DNA from: an uncultured Planctomycetaceae bacterium | GTDB lineage: Bacteria > Planctomycetota > Planctomycetia > Planctomycetales > Planctomycetaceae | DNA: 50,635 nucleotides | Direction of reading: 5' to 3' | Assembly (NCBI GenBank): GCA_937916515.1 | Contig: CALFSX010000221.1 | Span: forward strand, 1 to 50,635 | Part shown: positions 27,938 to 37,700 of the stretch, piece after piece | Position numbering within the stretch: position 1 is the first letter of the stretch | How the letters are laid out: each line of letters opens with the position of its first letter | Made by a program: the position numbers and the translations under genes | The notes under the pieces: model-generated | Told to the model about the DNA's origin: nothing | The model's database searches: none | The model's input: only the letters and a program-made list of their open reading frames with translations

Positions 27938-30559
27938 TTAGTCGGCAGAATGACTACTTTCCAGAAACGCAATCAGGTCTCGAATTTCGCGAAGTGTGAG
28001 TGTATCCACAATATCCTGAGGCATAAACGACACGGTTGCTTCAATCATCGACTCAATGTCGTTGCGGTCGAATGTGCGAGTCTGACCAGATGAGTCACGC
28101 ATCGCCTCTTTCGTAGACGATCGCAGGCGAATGCCCGTAAACGTCTTCCCGCTCTTGAGCACAATCGTCCGCGGCAGGTACTCCGGAGCCATCTGTCGAC
28201 TCGGTTCAAGAATCGACTGCAGCAGCCACGCTCCGTCTTCCCGATGGTTTACTCGACTTAGATCCGGACCAACAACATTACCTCGCCCGTTGTGTCGGTG
28301 ACACCGCGCACATTGCCCCAGGCGAGCATGATGGAAGATGCGGCGACCGCTTTCCGGGTCCGGTTCGCCTTCAATGGCCTGCAAAGCTGTCCGCCAGGCT
28401 GTTGTGTCAGTTGCAGCAGGTCGGCCAGCTGTAAGCATTAAGGGATTCAGCACCGCCTGAAACAAGTCCATCGATTCAGAATGCTGAGCCGCTATTTCTT
28501 TCAGTCGACGCGTCTCTTCCGCAGAAAGTTTTTCGCTGCGCAGGCATCGCAGTGCTTCTTCCCGAACGGTTTGCTGACTGTCTGCTGCCAACTGAAGCAG
28601 CAACTCCACGTGCTGACTTGCCACCTCAGACAATCCCGCCACTGCTTCCGCCCGCAACTTTAGCCTTTGCTGCGGATCGGCGGCAATGGTTGCAAGCAAC
28701 ATTTGTGAGGCAGACGAAATTCCAGCCAGAGTTCGAACGGCTTCCAGCGACAACACTTCGTCATCGACTGACAACAATTGTTGCAGAACTTCTAACGTTA
28801 AGCCGTTTGACAAAGAACGCACCGGAGAATCGCCGGCTTGGGAAGCCGGGCGTGATTGGTTCGGAAGCAAACGCAACGCATAGGCTCTAAGATTGGCGGG
28901 ACTGCTATCGTCTTTGACTCGAGCCAGCAGCAGTTCTGAATTGCGAATTCCATTTTCCGGTTTTCCACTAAGTGTATTCCACGTCGCAATCGCCGCTTCA
29001 AAACGCTGGTAGTCCAGATCGCTGCGGTTCAGAAAATCTTCAACGTCCGGCAGAAACGCAGTCAAACCGGTATCTGAGATCCATCGCAGCGTTTCAAATT
29101 GCACGTCCGGATTCTCGTCGTTCAAAAAATTTGTCACCCAAACATCGGGAGATGCTTCCGCCAGTTTCAGCGCCAGAACCGCCTGAACTCGATCACCAGC
29201 CGACCATGTAGCAACAACATTGGGAGTCCACTGTGAAGCATCCTGTGCCAAAGCAAGCAATGCGGCTCGCGCAAGAAACGGATCTTTCTGTTGAGCCAGT
29301 GCAAGCAGTTCGCTGCGGTCGTGCGTTAGTGTGGAATCTCTCAGTTCGACAACGCGTTTAGAATCCACCGTTGGCGGCTCAAGATCCAACCCGCCTACCC
29401 ACGCAGCTTCGTTCAGGTCGATTTCCAGCTTCCACAGCCGACCAAATCCATGTGCCTGATAGCGACCGTCAACCCAGTCACTAAGATACCATTTGCGCGT
29501 TGAACGATTCCCATCTGAAGCAGCGTCGGCACTCGCGATGCAACCAGGCCGAAAATAGCGGCCTCCCTGCACCAGCAACATACGCTCAGCTTCGAAGCTG
29601 GCCCCGTTGGCACGCAGGCGAAAAAAATCAATACGATGATCGCTCCACGACGGAACAAGCAAACCGTTTCCAATGGGAGCGATGCCGCAGGGAGCTTCAC
29701 CACAGGGATGAATCATCGGCAACGTTCCACGAAGTTCACCATTCCATCCCACAAACGGATGGTGAGCTTCTGAGCCATAATTTCGTTGATAGCCGTAATC
29801 GCCACCTTCAACAATGTGCAACAGACGACACGGTGGCCGTTCACCGGGATCATTCTCTGCGGCAAAGATCTCACCATCCGATCGAACGCAGATTCCAAAG
29901 GGGTTCCAGAATCCCTGAGCGATCCTGCGCAGGCTCGTGCCAGTGGGTGAACAACGAAAAATACCACCCTCACCAGTGCCGCGTATCGCTATGCCGTCTG
30001 CTCCGGTCAGAGTCCACGGCTTGGCGAAGTTTTCACCAAGCCCAAACACAAGAGTTCCATCGGGATGCCACGCCAGCCCTTCCAGCCCGTTGTGCGGATA
30101 GTCGGCTTCCGTTTGTAACACAGCCACATTTTCTTCAACGTCTGCTTTGCCGTCGTCGTCCGAATCTTTGACACGAATGATTCTGTCGCGTTCCGCAAGA
30201 TACACCCAACCGTCCGGACCAAGTTCCAGATCCATTGTCGCATCGGTAGCGTTATAAAACACATCGCGCCGTTCTGCTTTTCCATCGCCATCTTCGTCAG
30301 TGAAAATCAGAATTTCGTCATGTTCCGGGCCAACGTAATCGTCCGGTCGAAAATGCGTATGAGTCGCCACGACCCAAACCCGTCCCTGATCGTCGACATC
30401 AATCCCGGTCGGAGTCGCAAGTGCAGGGTGTTCCGCAACAAGTGAAAGCGTCACGCCAGGTTGTAAAGTTTCGATTTGCGGCTCACGTTCTTCGGCAACA
30501 ACAGAAACGGAGGCAAAAAACAACAAACAAGTCACAGCTGAGACTTGGGTGGTACTCAT
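27938..30559 (-). CDS. PVC-type beta-propeller dehydrogenase-like protein with HEAT repeats and CxxCH haem domain
   Basis: About 873 residues from ATG 30559, where a signal peptide begins (STTQVSAVTCLLFFASVSVVAEE). The N-terminal 380 residues match the PVC-specific beta-propeller family (GLEGLAWHPDGTLVFGLGENFA...GGDYGYQRNYG). A block of HEAT-like helices follows at about 440-700. A C-terminal cytochrome module has CARCHRHNGRGNVVGPDLS. The layout corresponds to the Piru_Ver-type proteins abundant in planctomycetes and verrucomicrobia, thought to oxidise sugars outside the cytoplasm; that activity is not shown. It is the last gene of the minus-strand block. Confidence 0.9.
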   Translation of the reverse strand: MSTTQVSAVTCLLFFASVSVVAEEREPQIETLQPGVTLSLVAEHPALATPTGIDVDDQGRVWVVATHTHFRPDDYVGPEHDEILIFTDEDGDGKAERRDVFYNATDATMDLELGPDGWVYLAERDRIIRVKDSDDDGKADVEENVAVLQTEADYPHNGLEGLAWHPDGTLVFGLGENFAKPWTLTGADGIAIRGTGEGGIFRCSPTGTSLRRIAQGFWNPFGICVRSDGEIFAAENDPGERPPCRLLHIVEGGDYGYQRNYGSEAHHPFVGWNGELRGTLPMIHPCGEAPCGIAPIGNGLLVPSWSDHRIDFFRLRANGASFEAERMLLVQGGRYFRPGCIASADAASDGNRSTRKWYLSDWVDGRYQAHGFGRLWKLEIDLNEAAWVGGLDLEPPTVDSKRVVELRDSTLTHDRSELLALAQQKDPFLARAALLALAQDASQWTPNVVATWSAGDRVQAVLALKLAEASPDVWVTNFLNDENPDVQFETLRWISDTGLTAFLPDVEDFLNRSDLDYQRFEAAIATWNTLSGKPENGIRNSELLLARVKDDSSPANLRAYALRLLPNQSRPASQAGDSPVRSLSNGLTLEVLQQLLSVDDEVLSLEAVRTLAGISSASQMLLATIAADPQQRLKLRAEAVAGLSEVASQHVELLLQLAADSQQTVREEALRCLRSEKLSAEETRRLKEIAAQHSESMDLFQAVLNPLMLTAGRPAATDTTAWRTALQAIEGEPDPESGRRIFHHARLGQCARCHRHNGRGNVVGPDLSRVNHREDGAWLLQSILEPSRQMAPEYLPRTIVLKSGKTFTGIRLRSSTKEAMRDSSGQTRTFDRNDIESMIEATVSFMPQDIVDTLTLREIRDLIAFLESSHSAD

Positions 30560-30725
30560 AAAACTTCGCCTTGTTCCGATTTTGGTTAGCGTCCGGTCTT
30601 CAAACAGCTTCATGGCAACTACCCATCCCGCCGTTCGCATCTTTAGGGCACTCTTCAGCTCACCCGGAAAACAGAAAAGGATGCGAATGCTCTATCATTG
30701 TCCAAAGTTTACCTATCACTAATGA

Positions 30726-31574
30726 CTACTGCGTCTGCTTTTCGCGAATCAATTCACCAAGATACTTTGCGGTTTCGTCGGCGATCACGTTGTAACCTGC
30801 AAGGTTGGGATGTCGATCAGAAAACCAACCCGGCAAATGCCCAAGAACACCGTCGAGTTCGTTGCCCATCACTTCTATGCTGGGGCCGTGTACAAATGGC
30901 ACGACCAATTCGTGATATTTATCGGGAACCTTCGCCAGCGGGAAACGCCTGTAGTTAAGCATGTTAAACCCCTTCTCCAGTTCAGCGACGTAACGCGGAT
31001 AGATATCAAAGACAGCGAGACTTTCCTTCTTAGCCACATCACGAACAAGGTCATTGATTTCCCGACTTGCTTGTTCATTCGCGAAGGGAATCACAGTCAT
31101 GGGAATAAGTCTCGCGTGCGGGTGATCCTTTCGAAGTTGAGCAAGCAGTTCGTGGAAGTCCTTGACGAAGTTCACTGTAAAGTCGTCACGCCTGGCACGA
31201 TCGTTCAGCCCGTAACGGATGAAGACGTAATCGAGTCCGGGAAGTTTCGCCGCGTCACGATCGTATCGCCCGGAATCCAAAAGACGGCGGATGTACTCAC
31301 CGCTGAGACTGGAATTAATTACATTACACGCAGGCAGATCACCTTCCGCTGCCAGAAGTTGCTCAAGCACTTTTTCCAGATGCGGCCCTTCCGGTTTAAT
31401 TCGTCGCGGCACGCTTCCTTCCGTAGTGCTGTCGCCCAACAACAGTATCTGCAGCTTACCTTCATGCTCGGCCAATGCCCCCGGCGCAGAAACAAAGATT
31501 CCAATCGCGATTGTGGCTGCCAGACAACAACGAACAAGCCAAACATAGAACACTCGGTGTGGTGAAATCTTCAT
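30726..31574 (-). CDS. Exported SGNH/GDSL-family hydrolase
   Basis: About 282 residues from ATG 31574, chosen because a membrane-type signal starts there (FYVWLVRCCLAATIAIGIFVSA). The ATG at 31583 is equally possible. The catalytic blocks are LLLGDSTTEGS (nucleophile Ser), IRYGLNDRAR and a C-terminal DRHPN carrying the His. The Asp is two, not three, residues before the His. Family members are esterases or acetylhydrolases, often acting on glycans. It directly follows the glycosidase-like gene, so deacetylation of the same polysaccharide is a reasonable inference. Confidence 0.85.
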   Translation of the reverse strand: MKISPHRVFYVWLVRCCLAATIAIGIFVSAPGALAEHEGKLQILLLGDSTTEGSVPRRIKPEGPHLEKVLEQLLAAEGDLPACNVINSSLSGEYIRRLLDSGRYDRDAAKLPGLDYVFIRYGLNDRARRDDFTVNFVKDFHELLAQLRKDHPHARLIPMTVIPFANEQASREINDLVRDVAKKESLAVFDIYPRYVAELEKGFNMLNYRRFPLAKVPDKYHELVVPFVHGPSIEVMGNELDGVLGHLPGWFSDRHPNLAGYNVIADETAKYLGELIREKQTQ

Positions 31575-31666
31575 AAATAACATCCATTTCCAGTTTATGT
31601 TGGTGACGCTTAAGCCCGACGAAACGCCAGAAAAGTTCATCAACGAAATGCAGCCAAAGTTCCGCG

Positions 31667-33142
31667 TTACTCGTTGAACTTGAACGAGTACAGATCGGCA
31701 TCTTTGATCACGAATCGCAGTCGCACAGCTTTGCCTGCCAGTGATGAAACGTTGCCGCCCTGTTTCCATGTTACCGTTCGAGCGATCTCGTTGCCGATCT
31801 GTTCTGTGGCTTCGGCCAGTGAAAATCCAGGCAGCGGATTTCCGGCAGCGTCCTGAATCTCTAAGCGAATACTGCCAGCCGCTGACGTACCAAAGTTGAT
31901 CGTAAGTTCGTTACCTGTAAATGTCACAGGTTTTGTCACAAGCTCGCCACCGGCATAAGTGGCCTTAGCCGAAGCGAATCCATCCAGCCGCATTGAGTAT
32001 CTGTGCAGGTGCGAAGTGGGCTGGGCGTAGTCCTGATTTAGATAGACCGACATTTCTGTCGGCCCCGTCTGAACAATATTCAGAGCAGGATAGTTCGTTC
32101 GCGACACCCAGTTGCGGGCACCGATCCCGGGTCGGACGAACCCACTCAGAAACGTGCGATCATAAAACGAACCACCTCGCGAAGTCATCAGTACGGCATC
32201 GGACGTGTCCTTGAAATACTTCGGCGACACATTGATGGCTGTCGCCTGTTTGTCAGTCAGCACCTGACGATTGGGCATAAATCGAGCCGCCACCGCAACG
32301 TACAAATGCGGAGCTCGAAAATACGGATGCGTCTGGTTGGTGTAAAGATGCTCAATCGGAGCTTCCCCGCCGTGATGACGATATTCCATCAAAACCGGTG
32401 CCGACCAGTTAAGAAAGTCATCGCTGGTTGATTTAGCAATGCGGCGGATCCCGTCTTTGAACACTCGAAAGAAACAAACGTATTTGTTTTCCAGAACAGA
32501 CCAAAAGGCCAGGTTCTGCGAATCGAACATGTATTTGTATGGCACCATCTTTACGGGAATGACGGGTTCCTCCTGCAGCTTTTCCCAGCGAAGTCCGTCG
32601 GCCGATACAAGAGCGATTAAGCCGCTGTTCATTGTACCGCCAATGGCTTTGTAACGCTGTTCGGCCGACACACCGGGGCGAGTATCGAGGATGGGACTGA
32701 AGTTGTGGGTGATTGGCGCGGCGTTCGCGAGGATAATATTGTTCTTTGGATGGCCCTCCAGGGGGAACAGATCCAGTTCCGGCTTCGTCCACTTCACGCC
32801 ATCTTTCGATTCGGCATAACAATAGACTTCTTCCGGGCTTCCATCGGCTCCAACACTGGGCCGACCGCGATAGTACAGTCGATACAAATCTGCATCTTTG
32901 ATTACGGTGCAATATCCGCAGAACAGCCCTTCCCACGGCTTGTCGAATTCCAGTGCGACGCCTTCATCGCGAGGCCGATTCAGCGTAAGCTGAACATTGT
33001 CCAGCTTGTCGATCAGAAAATGGTCGACAAATAATTCTCGACGACTGCCAATATCAATCACATCGTCAGCGGTAACGAAAGGTACAGTCACCGTTGCCAG
33101 AGAAATGGCCAATAGCTTCGAGAAGAGAGTGGTGATACGCAT
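31667..33142 (-). CDS. Exported glycosidase-like beta-propeller protein
   Basis: About 491 residues from ATG 33142 with a signal peptide (LAISLATVTVPFVTA). The longer frame to 33361 overlaps the upstream gene and is rejected. The protein opens with RRELFVDHFLID and then GYCTVIKDADLYRLYYRG, SKDGVKWTKPELDLF and ISPDG-like repeats, as in five-bladed propeller glycosidases and their relatives. No catalytic residues can be named with certainty. It lies 55 bp from the DUF1501 gene and upstream of the SGNH hydrolase on the same strand. Confidence 0.7.
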   Translation of the reverse strand: MRITTLFSKLLAISLATVTVPFVTADDVIDIGSRRELFVDHFLIDKLDNVQLTLNRPRDEGVALEFDKPWEGLFCGYCTVIKDADLYRLYYRGRPSVGADGSPEEVYCYAESKDGVKWTKPELDLFPLEGHPKNNIILANAAPITHNFSPILDTRPGVSAEQRYKAIGGTMNSGLIALVSADGLRWEKLQEEPVIPVKMVPYKYMFDSQNLAFWSVLENKYVCFFRVFKDGIRRIAKSTSDDFLNWSAPVLMEYRHHGGEAPIEHLYTNQTHPYFRAPHLYVAVAARFMPNRQVLTDKQATAINVSPKYFKDTSDAVLMTSRGGSFYDRTFLSGFVRPGIGARNWVSRTNYPALNIVQTGPTEMSVYLNQDYAQPTSHLHRYSMRLDGFASAKATYAGGELVTKPVTFTGNELTINFGTSAAGSIRLEIQDAAGNPLPGFSLAEATEQIGNEIARTVTWKQGGNVSSLAGKAVRLRFVIKDADLYSFKFNE

Positions 33143-33197
33143 CGAAAACAATCCTTCAGAGGCCGTGCTGTTGCGGGCGACAGACACGGCAGGCAGG

Positions 33198-34478
33198 CTA
33201 TCCAAACAAGGCCGAAATGGGTTGGCCGTGGTCGGTAATCGGAACCGGCCGGGAGCCGGCGAAGAGTTCCAGGGCGGGGTCGATACCAAGAGCGGCGTGA
33301 ATTGTGGCGTGAAAGTCGGGGATGGAGACGGGAGCTTCGACGATTTTTTTGCTGAGTTCATCAGTTACGCCATAAGCCCCCTGATGATTTAAACCCCCGC
33401 CGGCAAGCAGCAGGCTGAAGCAACTGCCCTGGTGTCCACGACCGCCGCGACTGTCGTAATTGGCGGGCCGCCCGAATTCGGTGCCGATGGCAATGAGTGT
33501 TTTGTCCAGCATTCCCTGATGCTCAAGGTCCGTGATTAACGCGGATAATGCGATGTCGAGTTCTTTGATCAGCAGATGCTGATTCTGCTGCCCCTCGTTG
33601 TGCGTATCCCATCCGGTGCCGTTGATGAAGTTCAGGTTGTGTGAGACTTCTATGAAACGCACGCCTGACTGAACAAGGCGACGCGCCAGCAAACACCGCT
33701 GGCCGAACTCACCACCATACGCATTGCGAAGGTCTGGCGACTCGTCCTGCAAACGAAAGTGACGCATAAAATCCGGCCCCGCCAGACGCAAAGCTTCCGC
33801 CTGTGCTTCTCGGTATTGTGCAATGACTGAATCGTCGGCAACTCGATCTGTCAAAGGTTGCAGCAACTGTCGGCGACGTTCGATGCGGGCGGGCGTGACA
33901 TCTTCTGGTCGGGAAAAACCGGCAGGGCCGCTTTCGGTATCGACCAGATAAACATAACCAGCCTTTGCGCCAAGGAATCCGGAACCGCGGCTGACGTTCG
34001 GATAGCCGATCAACATGTAGGCAGGGACGTCAGGGTTTGCCGCACCGCGAACGTGACCGATGATCGAACCAAGCGATGGATAGGTGACGCTGCCACTGGT
34101 GACGCGACCGGTGTGTACAAAGTTCGTGCCGAAGGCGTGTTCGTCGATCAGGTGATGATTGACGGTTCGAATCGCAGTCAGACGATCGGCGAGCTTTGCG
34201 GTGCGATGCAGATGTTCGCAGAACTTCACGCCCGGAACGGAAGTCTCAATGGCGTCATATTCAGCCCCCGCAATCTTTGGCGACGCCTTGGAGCTGCCGC
34301 GATTTTTCGGATCGAAGGTGTCGATCTGCGACATTCCGCCGCCCAGCCAAATGAAGATCACGTGCTCAGCTTTGCCTTTCGGCAACCGTACGGCGGGCGA
34401 TGCAGCAAGCACAGACGGCGATGCAAGTGCGGCACCGGTCAGTACACTGGATTGCGTCAGGAAGTCTCGTCGTTTCAT
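33198..34478 (-). CDS. DUF1501 protein, Tat-exported, altered metal-site motif
   Basis: About 426 residues from ATG 34478 ([24 protein letters not shown] gives a Tat signal). The DUF1501 blocks are present: [13 protein letters not shown] near residue 50, [11 protein letters not shown], and a C-terminal [12 protein letters not shown]. The usual GRDHN is GRGHQ here (Gly for Asp), so one expected metal ligand is missing. It follows the large LamG/DUF1553 gene on the same strand, the usual partner order, but the gap (232 bp) holds two palindromes. Confidence 0.88.
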   Translation of the reverse strand: MKRRDFLTQSSVLTGAALASPSVLAASPAVRLPKGKAEHVIFIWLGGGMSQIDTFDPKNRGSSKASPKIAGAEYDAIETSVPGVKFCEHLHRTAKLADRLTAIRTVNHHLIDEHAFGTNFVHTGRVTSGSVTYPSLGSIIGHVRGAANPDVPAYMLIGYPNVSRGSGFLGAKAGYVYLVDTESGPAGFSRPEDVTPARIERRRQLLQPLTDRVADDSVIAQYREAQAEALRLAGPDFMRHFRLQDESPDLRNAYGGEFGQRCLLARRLVQSGVRFIEVSHNLNFINGTGWDTHNEGQQNQHLLIKELDIALSALITDLEHQGMLDKTLIAIGTEFGRPANYDSRGGRGHQGSCFSLLLAGGGLNHQGAYGVTDELSKKIVEAPVSIPDFHATIHAALGIDPALELFAGSRPVPITDHGQPISALFG

Positions 34479-34518
34479 GGCAGTCATTCTGTTCGTTGAT
34501 CGAGTTTTTCCGTTGTTC

Positions 34519-34546
34519 GCAGGACGGTCCGAAAGGGCCGTCCTGC
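34519..34546. repeat. Short palindrome (GCAGGACGG...CCGTCCTGC)
   Basis: A 12-bp stem with one G-T pair and a GAAA loop. It resembles in sequence the in-frame palindromes inside genes at 39861-41769. There is no strong U-tract, so it is not a certain terminator, though it lies just upstream of a gene start. Confidence 0.65.
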
Positions 34547-34606
34547 TTTCTGGCTGTGTATTTTGCTAACATGCTCACGCTAAGGAACAGTCCTGAAATA
34601 ACCTCC

Positions 34607-34665
34607 GTAGGGCCGGTTCCCACCGGCCGACACCGCGAACAGTGGCCGGTAGGAACCGGCCCTAC
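34607..34665. repeat. 22-bp-arm inverted repeat
   Basis: Arms starting GTAGGGCCGGTTCC and ending GGAACCGGCCCTAC match at 21 of 22 positions around a 15-nt loop. It lies between the DUF1501 gene and the 3' end of the LamG-cytochrome gene. Probably a dispersed intergenic palindrome; it could also stop or protect the transcript. Confidence 0.7.
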
Positions 34666-34710
34666 ATTGCACGCAGATTGGGAAGTTAATTCGAGACAGT
34701 TCCCAAGATA

Positions 34711-37700
34711 TCATCGTGTGTACATCCATTCCGGCGCGTTCAGCACGGCCCACAGCACGTCTTCCATTCGCTCGCGCCAGTCCGAGTTCAGGGTATTGGA
34801 TGGCGGATCGCCGCGACGAGCTGCGATTTCTTTTTGCACGGCCAGAGCGTTCGCCGGACCGTCGACATGATTCGACCAGCTGACGTAGCGCTCGGGTTCG
34901 CGTTTGACCGGCGTCGGTACGATGCGTTCTGATTCGGGAATGATGCGCGTGTCGTACCCTTCAGACAGAAACCGGACGTAGCGTTCTTTTTCTTCGGCGG
35001 ATGGTTTTCGCGTCAGCAGTCGCAGAAACAGTCGGTCGATCAGTTGCTCCAGCGGCTGTTCTTCCAGAGCCAGCTGCGTGATGCCGTGACGATCACTAAG
35101 ACGCGTCAGCCAAATGCTCATGACTCCGTTTGCGTGAATCGCCGGCTGCAGAATGTTGGGTTCTGTATCTCGCAGACTGCGAGGATCCTGTCGAGCGCCT
35201 CGCCAGCCGAAACTTTCCAGCACACTGGTCACCGCCGTGATGCGCGGCAGCGACAGGCTGGGACGGTCGCGTTCGTTCGACATCGACGCCAGCATCCATG
35301 AGCGGCGGGGCTTGCCAAGAGCGAGTGCAATCTGAACCGTGCGGACGCTGTCGATGTCCAGATTCACCTCTTCCAGATCGAATGGCGTGCCAGTCGCATG
35401 GAAGACAGAATCGACAATCTGTTCTGCCGTCAGCCGACGTGGCGCGGGCGAAACATACAGAGGACTCGTTTCCAGAAGCGTCGAATCTGTCGCACGTTGA
35501 TAGGCGTGCGAATTCAGGATCAGTTGACTCACCGCTTTCACGTCGTAGCCGGACGCAACGAACTGCCGACCAAGCCAGCGCAGCAGTTCGGGATGCGAGG
35601 GGCCACTCTTCTCCCAGTCGTGCACGTCCGCCACCAGACCGCGCCCCATTAATCGCTGCCAAATGCGGTTGACCATCACCTGCGCGAAGCGTTCGTTTTG
35701 TGGAGCGGTCATTAATGCGGCAAGTCGGTCGCGGGAATTCTCCGGATGCTCAGCCAGCGTGTCGGCAACCGTTTCGTCGCAGTAGCGAGCGAAGGGCCAG
35801 GCCGGTTGAATTTCGACTCCGGGTTTCAGAGTCACCTGGATCAGCGGCTCGCGGCCGGATTGATCCAATCGCCCAGCAGGAACGCTGCTGGATTCGGGCA
35901 GCTTGATCGGTTTCTGCTTCAACAGCGCCGCAAGTTGCAGCAGATCTTCCTGCATGGAAACATGCGCGGGGGCGTCGTGACAGCGAGCACATTTCATTTC
36001 TACGCCGAGAAACGCAGAGCTCACGATAATGCCCTTGGCAGCCATCGGCAAATCATTCTGCGACGCGGTGGCAAAACCAGCCGGGCCGCCAGACCGCTCA
36101 CTGCCTTCCATGCGGATCAATTCCGTGACGAACAGATCGGCAGGTTTGTTATCGAGCATCGATTCGTACAGCCACCAGCGGAACGGCCCGGTGTTATTCA
36201 AAGTAGGATTGATCATGTTGGGGTTCTCCGCCAGCACGTCCAGCCAGTAACCCATCCAGTGATCAGCCCAGCGCGAATCCGCCAGCAATCGCTCAATCAC
36301 ATTCGCGCGGCGCGTATCCGAGCTGTCCGTGCGAAAGGCGGCAATTTCTGATTCGGTGGGCGTGACACCGACAGTGTCCAGCGTTACTCGACGAAGAAAA
36401 CTCAGATCATCAGCAAGTGGCGTGGGCTTGAAATTTGTGACGTCGAACTGAGGCCAAACCGCACCGCCTTCGATCCAGCGTTTTAGCAGAGCGATCTCTT
36501 CACCCGGCAATGGATGGCCCTTCGGAGGCATCACGGTGTCTTTGTCCTGTGACGTGATGCGATCGATCAGCGAGCTCTGGTCGATTCTGCCGGCGACAAT
36601 CGCGGGTTCTTCAGAGTCTCCCCCCTTTAAAGCAGACTCATGATCGTCAAGACGCAGTCCGCCCTTCGCTTTGGTTCCCTGGTGGCAGTTGTAGCAGCGT
36701 TTTTCCAGCAGCGGCCGGACTTCTTTGAAGTAGTTCACGCCGGCCGTTTGGTTATCGTTCGATTCCTTCGACACAGTTTCAATCCGTGCCGCCAGAAAAT
36801 GGTCGATGGCGTTGTTGGCGGGAAATCCGCTGGGCAGCTCCGGCACATCCACTGGTTCGGTGTTCGCAAGCCAGTTGGCCGCGGTCGTTCGGCGCCGGTC
36901 CCAGTAATCACGATGGGCAGCGCGGCAGTCGGCACGGGCGTTGGCGTTCATCGTTGCAAATCGTGCAAGACGCTCTGCTTCGTAGATGGGCCATTGCTGA
37001 TCGGTGTACGCGACCTGACGCTCGCCAGGCGACAGCAGCGACCAGGCTTCGCTTCCTTGCAGCGACACAGCGACCACGGTTTCGCCCAGTTCCGGTCGAA
37101 ATCTGCTGTTGCCAGTAACGCCGCCCACCAGCGTTTCCAGGATGACGAAATGTTTGCCGCCTGCGGTTTCGAATTCACACCAGGCATCTCGATTGCCCGG
37201 AGGCGCGAAGCGGAAGTCGGGACCAAGGTCAAGGTAATCGTCCTGAGCAGAAAGCAGTCCGTGCCCAGCGGGGTCTGTTGGACGCGGTGAAGTTTCCAGC
37301 AGCTGCTTTCCATCGATGATCAGTCGACAGACTCCTCGACCACGCAGCAGCAGACGGTGTTTCCCCTCTGGCAGTTCAACCATCGCGGAAGCTCGCAGAT
37401 GCAGCGGATTGGCGCGATCACCGCGGACGCCGGTCGACACATACTTCTGCGGCAAATCGATCAGGCCAAAAACGTCTTCCTGATAAGTTTCCGTGACCTG
37501 CGGTTCTTCGGGCCACGCGTTGTTGGCCGGAACACCGTCCTCACTCAGCTGCACCTGCACACTGCCCGCCGGAATCATTTCGGGCGTCACAGCCGGTGGC
37601 GGTGGAACGTGAACATAACGCTGTGCAATGACCTCCGGCGAAAAGGCCTCGCGATACACGGCAACGTTGTCGATCCAGCCCTGAAACGACGAACCAGAAC

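Noticed and set aside
29500-30171. 223-codon plus-strand frame
   Set aside because: Antisense to the beta-propeller part of the PVC-type protein; composition typical of a shadow frame.
33143-33361. N-terminal extension of the glycosidase-like gene
   Set aside because: It overlaps the DUF1501 coding end and is Pro/Ser-rich; a normal signal peptide starts at 33142.
34519-34546. Rho-independent terminator call for the hairpin
   Set aside because: Strong stem but no adequate T-run on either strand, and its sequence matches the palindromic repeat family, so it is listed as a repeat.
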